Shown: piece after piece, positions 1 through 8,350 of the stretch
Layout of the letters: each line of letters starts with the position of its first letter
Position numbering within the stretch: the stretch's first letter is position 1
DNA from: a virus
Virus record (IMG/VR): IMGVR_UViG_3300025012_000252
Location: 1-27,806 of that record
Strand: one strand, 5' to 3'
DNA length: 27,806 nucleotides
Program-made: the position numbers and the translations under genes
The notes under the pieces: model-generated
What the model was told of the DNA's origin: nothing
Database searches by the model: none
The model's input: the letters and a program-made list of their open reading frames with translations, nothing else

Positions 1-1
1 A

Positions 2-211
2 AAGGTTGAATTCGATGAGATCTACATGGGCGAAGGCGCGGACCGGAAGGTTATCGGGCGGACGGGTAAGGTCCAGGCAATGAGCAAGAAGGCGGCGTAT
101 GAACTGCTCGGGAAGGCTCACAAGCTGTTTACGGACAAGTACGAGATCACGAAGAAGCGCAGCCTCGAAGAGATCCTTGGGGAGAGTGAAGCGGAGGGCG
201 CCGATGAGTAA
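2..211 (+). CDS. Terminase small subunit, C-terminal part (start lies before the window)
   Basis: The frame is open from the first bases and encodes about 69 residues before TAA. The visible part is charged and helical, with the stretch AYELLGKAHKLFTDK. An [AE]-L-L-G-K-x-x-x-L-F-x-D-K pattern near the C-terminus is typical of phage small terminase subunits, which bind the packaging site and load the large subunit. The stop overlaps the start of the large terminase by 8 bases, the usual small-large arrangement. An in-frame ATG at 26 has no clear ribosome binding site, so the gene probably begins upstream. The family call rests on this short motif plus context. The DNA-binding domain is not in view. 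Confidence 0.6.
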   Translation, partial: KVEFDEIYMGEGADRKVIGRTGKVQAMSKKAAYELLGKAHKLFTDKYEITKKRSLEEILGESEAEGADE

Positions 212-1700
212 GCAATCCGCCGCAACGCTTCGCGCCTGGAGGGAATATCCCGCTCAATTCGTGCATGACAATTTCCGGGCCGTGCCTGACGCATGGCAGA
301 AGGATTCCCTCGAAGCTATCGGAGGTGGGTATTGTCCTGTTCGTCGGGTAGCAAACAAGGCTTGTACTGGTCCCGGCAAGACCGCCTTTCTTGCGTGGGC
401 TGGCTGGCACCGGCTGTCATGTTACGGGAAAAAGGGAGCGCATCCAAAAGGGGCGGCTCTCTCGATCACGAAGGAAAACCTCAAAGATAACCTGTGGCCG
501 GAGCTGTCGCACTGGCAGGCAAAGAGTGAATACCTCTCCGCCGAATTCACCTACACCAAAGAGCGCATTTACGCGAACGATCATCCCGAAACCTGGTTCC
601 TCTCCGCTCGTTCCTTTGCCAAAGATGCAGACGCTGACGCGATAGGTCGGGCGCTCTCCGGGCTGCATTCTCCGTTCCCCTTCATTCTTCTCGACGAGAT
701 CGGGGATATGCCGGTTGCAGTGGGTCGGACCGCCGATCAGATCTTCACTGGATCACCTATCGACGCGGCTATTCTGGCAGCTGGCAACCCGACGAGCGTC
801 AACGGGCTTCTCTATCAGATATGCACGAAGCTCCGGGAAAGCTGGAAAGTGGTCACGGTTACCGCGGATCCTGACGATCCAAAGCGCACGCCTCGGGTAA
901 GTGCTGAACTGGCTCGGGCTCAGATTAAGGAATTCGGGAAAGATAATCCGTGGATCATGGCGACGATTCTCGGGCTGTTTCCTTCCGTCGGGTTCAACAA
1001 TCTGATAGGCGTCGAGGACGTCGAAACGGCGATGAAGCGCACCTATCACGAGACCGATTACTCTTTTGCTGCGAAGATCCTCGGGGTCGATGTCGCTCGT
1101 GAAGGGGATGACCGATCGACAATCTGTCCGCGTCAAGGGCTTGTATGCTTTAGGCCGAAAATATTCCGCAACATTCGCGGCAACGTCCTGGCCGGCTACA
1201 TTGCACAAGCTGAGGACAAATGGAGCGCGGACGGGACAATCGTCGACGGCACCGGGGGCTATGGTTCAGGCGTCATCGATGCCGGCTTCACGATGGGGCG
1301 CAGCTGGTTTGATTGCCAGTTTTCCGGGAAGGCGTTCAATCCGAAATTTGCGAACAAGCGAGCGGAAATCCTTTTCCTTTTTGCCGATTGGATCGTCAAA
1401 GGTGGCGCGTTGCCTTACATCCCTGAACTGCTCCGGGAACTGACCGGCATCACGTACACCTTCCAGGGCGATCAATTCCTCGTCGAGCCAAAAAAGATCA
1501 TCAAGGCGCGGCTCGGGGTATCAACCGACTTGACCGACGGCTACGCGACAACCTTTGCCTTCCCGATAGTGCCAAAACCAAAGATTCCCGCGAACATCCA
1601 CATCGGGGCAAATGGCGAATATGATCCGGTCGCTCGTGCTGCTGAACAAATGCAGAAAGCAGCACGCGGCGATTACAACCCTTTTGATGAGAGGAGATAG
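204..1700 (+). CDS. Terminase large subunit (DNA packaging ATPase/nuclease)
   Basis: This 498-residue protein is the packaging motor that drives DNA into the prohead and cuts the concatemer. The N-terminal ATPase shows a Walker A-type CTGPGKT at residues 54-60 and a Walker B FILLDE with D164 and E165. The C-terminal RNase H-like nuclease shows three spaced acidic sites: D296 in GVDVAREGDD, D348 in IVDGTGGYG and D445 in TDGYATTFAFP. The length is normal for the family. I chose ATG 204 because GGAGG at 193-197 lies just upstream. The frame stays open further up to 99, but that extension reads through the small terminase gene in another frame and looks like noise. It overlaps the small subunit by 8 bases and is followed 3 bases later by the next gene. 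Confidence 0.93.
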   Translation: MSKQSAATLRAWREYPAQFVHDNFRAVPDAWQKDSLEAIGGGYCPVRRVANKACTGPGKTAFLAWAGWHRLSCYGKKGAHPKGAALSITKENLKDNLWPELSHWQAKSEYLSAEFTYTKERIYANDHPETWFLSARSFAKDADADAIGRALSGLHSPFPFILLDEIGDMPVAVGRTADQIFTGSPIDAAILAAGNPTSVNGLLYQICTKLRESWKVVTVTADPDDPKRTPRVSAELARAQIKEFGKDNPWIMATILGLFPSVGFNNLIGVEDVETAMKRTYHETDYSFAAKILGVDVAREGDDRSTICPRQGLVCFRPKIFRNIRGNVLAGYIAQAEDKWSADGTIVDGTGGYGSGVIDAGFTMGRSWFDCQFSGKAFNPKFANKRAEILFLFADWIVKGGALPYIPELLRELTGITYTFQGDQFLVEPKKIIKARLGVSTDLTDGYATTFAFPIVPKPKIPANIHIGANGEYDPVARAAEQMQKAARGDYNPFDERR

Positions 1701-1703
1701 ACG

Positions 1704-1931
1704 ATGAAGTATTTCTCTGGCGCAGCAGTGGTGACTTGTAGCTCTTCGCCTCCCTCCCCTCCTCCTCCGGCGCCTCCTCCTCCTGAAGAACAAGATGCGG
1801 GAGTAGTTGCATCCAGGGATGGTGAACGGCGCCGTCGTCGGGCTGCGGCAAGTAACACGTTTCTCACGGCAAGCACCGCTGCGGCGGCTGCTCCTGCGAT
1901 GGTCGGCACAAAGACATTACTCGGGCAGTAG
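1704..1931 (+). CDS. Small Pro/Arg-rich virion protein with the shared leader
   Basis: This 75-residue protein starts with the leader MKYFSGAAVVT, then C12, a serine run, a polyproline segment around residues 16-29, an acidic patch, a run of five arginines near residues 42-46 and a C-terminus ending KTLLGQ. Small proteins with a Pro-rich front, a basic middle and a tLLG-like end often sit between terminase and portal in podoviruses. T7 gp7.3 has a loosely similar build and is a virion assembly protein. Relatives, as I recall them, begin near M-C, so the leader looks added. GAGGAG at 1691-1696 lies 7 bases before ATG. The reverse strand shows a poly-arginine frame here, which is a shadow of the polyproline codons. 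The function is inferred from position. Confidence 0.7.
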   Translation: MKYFSGAAVVTCSSSPPSPPPPAPPPPEEQDAGVVASRDGERRRRRAAASNTFLTASTAAAAAPAMVGTKTLLGQ

Positions 1932-1969
1932 CACGCCTATCGGGTCTTCTACTGTAGGAGAAAGCGGAC

Positions 1970-3655
1970 ATGAAATCAGAGAATCAGGAAATAGTTGAAA
2001 AGATCAATTCCCGGAAGGGTTCTCTCCGTTTGGAACGCTCCTCCTTCATTACTCACTGGCAGGAGATAACCCGGTACATCTCTCCTCGTTCGGCGCGGTA
2101 TCTGAGGACTGAGCGCAACCGTGGGGAGAAGGTGCATCAGGAGATCATCAACGAAACGGGGACCATTGCATCCCGAACGCTCGAATCCGGCATGATGGCG
2201 GGAATGTCTTCTCCTGCTCGTCCGTGGTTCATGCTCGGACCTCCGGACCCTGGGATGAAAGAATTTGGGCCGGTGAAGGAGTGGATCGATTTTGTCACGC
2301 GGACGATGCGAGACACCTTTTCACGGAGCAACATCTATTCCGTGCTGCCGAAAGCTTACGGCTCTCTCGGGGATTATGGGACTGCGGCGTTCGGACTGCT
2401 GGAGGATGACAAGGAAATTGTTCGGGCCTATCCCTTCCCCGTTGGTTCGTACTGCCTGGACTGCAACGACCGGATGACCGTTGACACCATCTACCGGGAA
2501 TACTCGCTCACGGTGCGACAAGTCGTCGAGAAGTTCGGGCTGGAGAACGTGTCAATTGCCGTTCGCAACCTGTGGGACAAAGGAAATTACGGGGTATGGA
2601 TTCCGATTGTTCATGCTGTCGAGCCGAACTTTGCAGCGCAACCGGGGAAGATGAACTCTCGGGACAAGGCCTTTCTTTCCGTCTACTACGAGGAGGGAGG
2701 CGACAGGAACCAGGCTCTCCGCGTCATGGGCTTCGATGAATTTCCTGCTCTTGGTCCCCGCTGGTCAGTGAATGGTGAAGATGTCTATGGGACGAACTGT
2801 CCCGGCATGCTGGCGCTCGGGTCGATTAAGTCGCTGCAACTCGAAGAGCGGCGGAAGTATCAGGCTCTCGACAAGCTTGTCAATCCTCCGATGAATGCCG
2901 ACGCGACACTCCGCAACACTGGAACCGATCTCCTCCCTGGTGGCACGAACTGGATTCCGGGAATGAGTCAGACCGGGAATCCCGGCATCCGTCCTGTCTA
3001 CGAGATCAATCCCCACATCCAAGAACTCATGCTTGATATTGAGAAGGTCGAGAATCGCATCCGTCGGGCCTATTACGAGGATCTCATGCTCATGCTGGCT
3101 CAGTCCGACAATCCGCAGATGACGGCGCGGGAAGTCGAAGAGCGGCATCAGGAAAAGCTGCTCGTCCTGGGTCCGATGATGGAGCAGCAGAACGATGACC
3201 TTTTTGATCCGCTGATTGACCGGACGTTCAACATCATGCTGCGTCGCGGAATGTTCCCTCCTCCTCCTCAAGAGCTCCTAGGAAAGCCTCTCCGCGTCGA
3301 ATACGTCTCAATCATGGCACAGGCTCAAAAGCTTATCGGTGTCGCTTCAATTGAGCGGTTCATCGGGTTCGTCACAAATATGGCGGCAACGACTCAGCGC
3401 TTCGATCTGCTCGACAAGGTGGATTTCGACCAGACGATTGACGAGTACGGGGACATGACCGGCGTGTCGACAAAGATCATCGTCCCGGATGATGTTGTCG
3501 CCGGGAAGCGGGAACAACGCGCACAGGCTGAACAGGCTCAGAGAGTGGCAGAAACTATGCCGGCAATGCAGCAGGGAGCACAGGCAGCAAAAGCGCTGAG
3601 TGAGACGGACATGGAAGGCGTGAACGCTTTGACTCGGCTTATGGGTGGCGCATGA
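1970..3655 (+). CDS. Portal (head-to-tail connector) protein
   Basis: The 561-residue product fits the podovirus head-tail connecting protein family, in which twelve copies form the channel at the capsid vertex through which DNA enters and leaves. Recognisable features are the early HWQEITRYISPR, the GMSSPARPWF segment, and the long helical region around residues 340-420 including AREVEERHQEKLLVLGPMME, typical of the T7-type connector stem. The C-terminus is rich in Gln and Ala, as in relatives. AGGAGA at 1956-1961 precedes ATG 1970. The stop TGA at 3653-3655 overlaps the next ATG, so the following gene is probably translationally coupled. It carries no shared leader, unlike several other virion proteins here. 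Confidence 0.92.
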   Translation: MKSENQEIVEKINSRKGSLRLERSSFITHWQEITRYISPRSARYLRTERNRGEKVHQEIINETGTIASRTLESGMMAGMSSPARPWFMLGPPDPGMKEFGPVKEWIDFVTRTMRDTFSRSNIYSVLPKAYGSLGDYGTAAFGLLEDDKEIVRAYPFPVGSYCLDCNDRMTVDTIYREYSLTVRQVVEKFGLENVSIAVRNLWDKGNYGVWIPIVHAVEPNFAAQPGKMNSRDKAFLSVYYEEGGDRNQALRVMGFDEFPALGPRWSVNGEDVYGTNCPGMLALGSIKSLQLEERRKYQALDKLVNPPMNADATLRNTGTDLLPGGTNWIPGMSQTGNPGIRPVYEINPHIQELMLDIEKVENRIRRAYYEDLMLMLAQSDNPQMTAREVEERHQEKLLVLGPMMEQQNDDLFDPLIDRTFNIMLRRGMFPPPPQELLGKPLRVEYVSIMAQAQKLIGVASIERFIGFVTNMAATTQRFDLLDKVDFDQTIDEYGDMTGVSTKIIVPDDVVAGKREQRAQAEQAQRVAETMPAMQQGAQAAKALSETDMEGVNALTRLMGGA

Positions 3656-4008
3656 GCTCGGCGGCTGAACAGCTTCTTCAGACGGCACTGGCAAGGGATC
3701 TTGCTCTCGATTCCGGGAAGATTTCAAAAACTGACATCGTCCAGTCTGTGGGCGCCGTCGGCAGTACTGAAAAAGTCCCGTCGGAGAGGGCTGTTCGTGG
3801 TGCTCTTACGTTCATGCTCAAGGGCGTTGTCTCAGCAGTAGAGCCGACGAGCCCGACGGCAGATCTTCTGTGGTTCGATCTGATGACAATGACAATCAAG
3901 GTGTGGAGCACGGATGTAAACGCCTGGTTATCGTTTGCCGGAGCTGGATCGGCGGTCACATTTGGCGGGGAAGAAGTAACGTTCGGGGGTGGAGATGTCA
4001 CGTTCTAA
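3652..4008 (+). CDS. Small protein of unknown function with C-terminal VTFGG repeats
   Basis: This 118-residue protein is joined to the portal by an ATGA overlap and overlaps the fibre gene by 14 bases. I do not recognise a named family. The middle section, LLWFDLMTMTIKVWSTDVNAW, resembles the short tryptophan-containing pattern seen in many fibre-associated phage proteins, where a value is displayed in a W-x-D...W frame. The C-terminus is a direct repeat, VTFGGEE, VTFGGGD, VTF, encoded by 21-base units. Its tight coupling to both neighbours suggests a partner or attachment role for the fibre that follows, but that is inference from context. It is unlikely to be a shadow because it has its own coupled start and fills the space between two real genes. 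Confidence 0.65.
   Translation: MSSAAEQLLQTALARDLALDSGKISKTDIVQSVGAVGSTEKVPSERAVRGALTFMLKGVVSAVEPTSPTADLLWFDLMTMTIKVWSTDVNAWLSFAGAGSAVTFGGEEVTFGGGDVTF
3955..4008 (+). repeat. 21-base tandem repeat, about 2.6 copies
   Basis: Units run 3955-3975, 3976-3996 and a partial 3997-4008. Each encodes V-T-F-G-G-x-[ED]. The second unit also holds the G-rich ribosome binding site and part of the start codon of the fibre gene, so the repeat end serves two reading frames. The units differ at several third positions, which means the repeat is not a very recent duplication. Confidence 0.75.
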
Positions 4009-7000
4009 GGTGAGGGAAAGAATCATTGCTCTGATAGGGATCATCCCGGTTTTGCTCATTACCTGCGTATGGGCGGCTGTCGAGCTGGATGTTGACAATA
4101 ACGGTGCTCTTGATGTGGATAAGGGGGGGACGAACTCGACGACGGCGGCGGGAGCACGTACAGCATTAGGCGTTGCAGCAACGAGCCACACTCAGGCGAT
4201 CAGCACGGTCACCAATCTGCAGACCACTTTGGACGGGAAGCAGCCTGTGATGATGAACGCTTCTACCCTGGCGCGATTTGGCGCGGGTCCGACTTACAAC
4301 GGATCTCCTATTGGCAGCGGCCACGACATAGAAGACGAGGGAATCGGGGTCACTCAGCGCAGCACTATCAATTTTACTGGAGCTGGAGTAACCGTCACGG
4401 ATGAGGCTGGAAAAACTACTGTGGCTATTCCGTCAGGTGGTGGAGTTTCCTCATTCAACTCTCGCACAGGTACGGTTGTTCCCGATGCCAGCGATTACGC
4501 TTCCCATTATTCGGACAAAGCCGTTATGGACGCCTACACCTCCGTAGGTGGTGGGAGGGCTACGGTGGATGAGGTGGCGGCAACGTATGCCACGAAAGCG
4601 CAGCAGCCCAAATTATTCATCTCGGAATCCACTATACCTATCCGCGCTTCAAGCTCTGTATACTTGGCTGTTTCTCCTAATGCTGGACATATTATAGCCG
4701 CAACCAGCCGCTATATTTACCGCTCAACTGATGGTGGCACTACATGGGGAACCGCACCAATATTCGATCTTGGCGAAGACGCCATGCGTTGTATGTTGCT
4801 GTGGGAAGATTCTTCAGGAAACATTTATTTTTCCTGGGAGGGGGGCACCAACGATGCCGTTAGCACCGACAAGACGGGAGTCTACCGGCTCACCAAGGCG
4901 AATTATGATGTAGGGAATTACACACAAGCATATTGGGTGAAAGTTGTTGGCCCTGCTGCTTCTACAGACGCTACATCACGTCCAAATACCACTGAGTTTT
5001 CCGCTAAAACATGGACGGTCAATCACTACGCATACCCCACATCCACCAAACGAAACGGGATGCTTTACAAGGTAACGGTTGCCTCTTCTGCTTCCACTAC
5101 TGAACCTGTATGGCCGATGATAAAAGGCAAGACCGTTACCAGCGGCGGCACTACTTTCGAGTGCGTTGGAATGCTTGACTGGCTTTCCGGCAGCAATGGA
5201 TACGGCATAACTGAGCCGGTGGCTGGCACCATCATTATGAACGTTTACCATCTCGGGCTTGTCAAGGGTCATTATGTCCTGCGTTCGACTGATGCCGGCG
5301 TGACGTGGACCGATGTGACTACTGCCGAAATGAATGTACCGTGGAGACAGCACGCGCACCAACTGATTACTGACAACACCTCCCCGACAAAGATAGTCTA
5401 TATGGGCGTGGGCGAGATGTCACCGGCTGCTTCTGTATGGGCTGACCTTGCCTCAAGTGTCGTTATCCATACCAGAGTCAGAATCAGCGACAGCAGCAAG
5501 ATGTTTCGGGCGCTCAATGCCGGGACGAAAGGAGCGGAACCTTCCTGGGCCTCTGCCTCCACAGTAGGAGATACCGTCACGGATGGGGCTGGTATCGTGT
5601 GGGAATACCTAGGCGATCCTAGGTGGGCAGACGGCAACGCCTTGATTATGAAATCAACCGATGCAGGGGCTACATGGTCAACCGATTGGGGGATTACTGT
5701 TGCTTCCTTTTTTGATGATGCTGCCGGGGCTGCGCTTACCACAACCCCCTCAATTGCTGGCAGCGTGACCTCCATGCTGCCTATCGGTAACGATGGGACG
5801 TTGATTGCGCAGATAGAGCGGCAAGGATTCAGCGACATTTACAAGCGAACCGAAGCGGGGTCTTTTACGCGAGTATTGAAAGAGGCAACACCGGTTGACA
5901 CGGTAGGTACTGAGCCTATAGAGGTAGGAGATACACCGGCAATGCCAACCTCCTACTGGCGCACTGAGGGGTTAGCAATACGGCAGTTTTCGACCTCTGA
6001 TATTTTCATCTTCTACCTGTGGAAAGCTGGTTACAGGGTTAGCCGGGACAACGGCGATACGTGGTCATACTTCCGGCAGATTGGCAATCAATGGGGCGGT
6101 GGAGTTACCTGGACAAGCAATATACACCCTGACTCCGATAGGGTGATGTTGTCGTACCGTTCCGACACCGGGCAAAATATGGGTTACTGGTCAGTGCCAC
6201 AGACCTATGACAACGCCATTATTCTGGATGTGGCAACCTCCAAGGATATAGATGTTTCCTTCACGCAAAGGGGCTTTCTGGTTACTGAGGATGTTCTTGG
6301 TTTCTCCGACACCACGGCAGGTAATGCGACTGTCGACAAACACGGACTGATGCCCAAGATCGGCACTGGCTTAACCGTGACCGATGGGGTGATTAGCGCC
6401 ACTGCGGGTGAAGGTAGCGGGACCACTATTAACGGCACAGCTTCCGGCGCACTGCCATTTTATGACGGTGATTCGTGGGAGCAGACAGACGGCGCGGGAA
6501 CAGATGGGCTTTTTTGGGACGATACGAATAAAAGAGTGGGAATAGGCACGAATGCCCCAACAAACCCGCTGCACATTGTAGGGTCAACGGCTCTTGGGGT
6601 CTTTGAGCGTAACTCTGCCGATACTTCTGTGCCGTCAAATATTCCCTCTTTCGTTATGCAGAATCCCAACACGACCGACAATAACACGGCTTCTTTTAAC
6701 TTTAACGGATACCAGACGGGTTCTGCTCCGCTGGCATATTTCATAGGGGCGCAGGTTACAGCGGTTTTCACTGACCACACCAAGGGCGCGGAATCAACCG
6801 AACTGGCTTTTGTAACCAGAGACAGCGGAACACGTACCGAGAAACTGCGCCTAAATGCGTCCGGTGCGGCTGTATCGGGATTAAAAATTGACCACGCAAC
6901 CGCCGCTGAAGGCTATGTATGGACAGCAACTGATGCCGATGGAAATGGGCAATGGGAGGCTTTTGCTAGTGGAATGCAATACAGCACTAAAGTTTCATAT

Positions 7001-7924
7001 GGAGACGGAGAAAATCCAACAGATGCTGATTTTGGGAAAGTGGTTGTTTTTACCGCAGGCACAGCTCACACAGTACCACAACTAATAGGCACAGGAACAA
7101 CATACACTGCTTCACCAAAACGCACACTATTAGTGAACGACTCAACTGCTGATATGACCATAGACAGTGCTTCTGCTGGAGATTATTTTAATATCAATGG
7201 TAATCGCAGTAATTCAGCATGGACGCTGGGAGCCAGAAAAAGTGCAGCCCTTGTCCCCTTGGATGCAGCAACCGGCAGCTATCAGGTAGAAGATATTTTA
7301 ACCGGCTCAACAAATAGTATTGGTGCCGGAGATACATCTTTAACGGCTACAGATACAGGCACCGGAAATATAACGGCCACGGTTGACACAGCAACCTCCA
7401 CCGTGACTACAGCCGGTAAATTTGGTGTTGGACTGACCCCTGCTTTCCCTGTGGATATAACCGGCAATCAAGCCAGTAACCCCACTTCACAGTTACATAT
7501 CAGTGCAAACAATTCGTCAGACGGTGCATATTTGACTTCAATCGGCACCTCAACCGCCCAATTGTCAGGGGGCATGGAAAGAACGGCAGGGGCATGGACA
7601 GCAAGAGCTACCAGCGGTTCAGTGATTTCGGCTACCTCTGGTGGTGTTACCTTTTCAGGAGATAACAGCCTGACTATTGGCAACACGTTCACACCTACTA
7701 CTAGGGTGGGTATCAGGGTAGACGGAGGTTTCAGAATATATGGTTCAACTGAGGCCGGAACCGTACCGGACCCAGCGCAACCAACTTGTGACGCGAACAG
7801 CCGAGGTACGTTCTGGTTTGAAAAGGCTGATGCAACCACTACCACACCGGACAGGCTGTTGTTTTGTAGCCATACGAACGTAGCCAATACATACGATTGG
7901 AAAGTCTTGTCAACGTGGCCGTAA
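3995..7924 (+). CDS. Large Asp-box tail fibre or adhesin with a signal-peptide-like N-terminus
   Basis: The 1309-residue protein starts at ATG 3995, with GGGGG at 3985-3989. A GTG six bases earlier is possible but less well spaced. Residues 1-27 look like a Sec signal peptide: basic start, hydrophobic IIALIGIIPVLLITC, then VWA-A. Next come repeats typical of fibres, including SFNSRTGTVV near residue 153. Four Asp-box motifs, S-x-D-x-G-x-T-W, lie near residues 243, 430, 553 and 683 and point to a sialidase-like beta-propeller. Near 849 there is GIGTNAPTNPLHIVG, common in fibre shafts. It ends with a compact Cys/Trp domain around LLFCSHTNVANTYDWKV. The likely role is recognition or binding of surface glycans. 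No catalytic set for a sialidase is evident. Its place between portal and Bbp19-like genes is unusual, and part of the gene is AT-rich relative to its neighbours. Confidence 0.75.
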   Translation: MSRSKVRERIIALIGIIPVLLITCVWAAVELDVDNNGALDVDKGGTNSTTAAGARTALGVAATSHTQAISTVTNLQTTLDGKQPVMMNASTLARFGAGPTYNGSPIGSGHDIEDEGIGVTQRSTINFTGAGVTVTDEAGKTTVAIPSGGGVSSFNSRTGTVVPDASDYASHYSDKAVMDAYTSVGGGRATVDEVAATYATKAQQPKLFISESTIPIRASSSVYLAVSPNAGHIIAATSRYIYRSTDGGTTWGTAPIFDLGEDAMRCMLLWEDSSGNIYFSWEGGTNDAVSTDKTGVYRLTKANYDVGNYTQAYWVKVVGPAASTDATSRPNTTEFSAKTWTVNHYAYPTSTKRNGMLYKVTVASSASTTEPVWPMIKGKTVTSGGTTFECVGMLDWLSGSNGYGITEPVAGTIIMNVYHLGLVKGHYVLRSTDAGVTWTDVTTAEMNVPWRQHAHQLITDNTSPTKIVYMGVGEMSPAASVWADLASSVVIHTRVRISDSSKMFRALNAGTKGAEPSWASASTVGDTVTDGAGIVWEYLGDPRWADGNALIMKSTDAGATWSTDWGITVASFFDDAAGAALTTTPSIAGSVTSMLPIGNDGTLIAQIERQGFSDIYKRTEAGSFTRVLKEATPVDTVGTEPIEVGDTPAMPTSYWRTEGLAIRQFSTSDIFIFYLWKAGYRVSRDNGDTWSYFRQIGNQWGGGVTWTSNIHPDSDRVMLSYRSDTGQNMGYWSVPQTYDNAIILDVATSKDIDVSFTQRGFLVTEDVLGFSDTTAGNATVDKHGLMPKIGTGLTVTDGVISATAGEGSGTTINGTASGALPFYDGDSWEQTDGAGTDGLFWDDTNKRVGIGTNAPTNPLHIVGSTALGVFERNSADTSVPSNIPSFVMQNPNTTDNNTASFNFNGYQTGSAPLAYFIGAQVTAVFTDHTKGAESTELAFVTRDSGTRTEKLRLNASGAAVSGLKIDHATAAEGYVWTATDADGNGQWEAFASGMQYSTKVSYGDGENPTDADFGKVVVFTAGTAHTVPQLIGTGTTYTASPKRTLLVNDSTADMTIDSASAGDYFNINGNRSNSAWTLGARKSAALVPLDAATGSYQVEDILTGSTNSIGAGDTSLTATDTGTGNITATVDTATSTVTTAGKFGVGLTPAFPVDITGNQASNPTSQLHISANNSSDGAYLTSIGTSTAQLSGGMERTAGAWTARATSGSVISATSGGVTFSGDNSLTIGNTFTPTTRVGIRVDGGFRIYGSTEAGTVPDPAQPTCDANSRGTFWFEKADATTTTPDRLLFCSHTNVANTYDWKVLSTWP

Positions 7925-7990
7925 TGTACCAACCCCACGAACGCAGCATCCTGGCAAACGAACTTCAAACACTGTGAGGACCGAAGCAGA

Positions 7991-8350
7991 ATGGATAGAA
8001 AAGAGACAATAGATTTTCTTCGACGCGAGCAGGAGATCGGGGATATGAAGAAGGTCATGGAGACACCGGAAGGCCGTCGGTTTAACTGGCGAATTCTTAG
8101 GGACGCTGGAATTTTCCGGCCGTCATTTGTAGCTGGATCTCCAGACGCAACAGCTTTCAACGAGGGCGCTCGGAACAACGGACTCACTCTCTTGAACGAG
8201 ATCATGACCGAAGCTCCGGGAAGTTTCCTCTTAATGCAAAAGGAGGCAATTGAACATGAAGAGAAACAACGATCTGTCCAAAACAGACACCGGGAGGAGA
8301 CTGATTTTTCTGCTGGCTACGGCGGTATTGACGACTCCAGGGGAAGGTGA
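7991..8350 (+). CDS. Bbp19-like phage structural protein
   Basis: This 119-residue protein has the features of the small Bbp19 family of BPP-1-type podoviruses: a W-x-I-L-R-D segment (WRILRDAGIF), an aromatic-rich FVAGSPDATAFNEGARNNGL block, then a helix ending in P-G-S-F-L-L-M-Q-K-E-A. The family lies beside the scaffold gene, and its exact role is not known to me. GAGGA at 7976-7980 is a moderate ribosome binding site. The last 32 codons extend past the expected end of the domain and overlap the scaffold gene in another frame (8256-8350), so the C-terminal tail is probably low-constraint sequence. Family call from motifs and gene order. Confidence 0.75.
   Translation: MDRKETIDFLRREQEIGDMKKVMETPEGRRFNWRILRDAGIFRPSFVAGSPDATAFNEGARNNGLTLLNEIMTEAPGSFLLMQKEAIEHEEKQRSVQNRHREETDFSAGYGGIDDSRGR

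Noticed and set aside
99-203. Longer N-terminus for the large terminase
   Set aside because: The extension reads through the small terminase gene in a second frame, is Ser/Arg-rich without family features, and lacks a ribosome binding site. ATG 204 has one.
1521-1793. Reverse-strand frame with long arginine runs
   Set aside because: It is the antisense of the polyproline and Glu/Arg codons of the 75-residue protein and the end of the terminase gene, with no start signal of its own.
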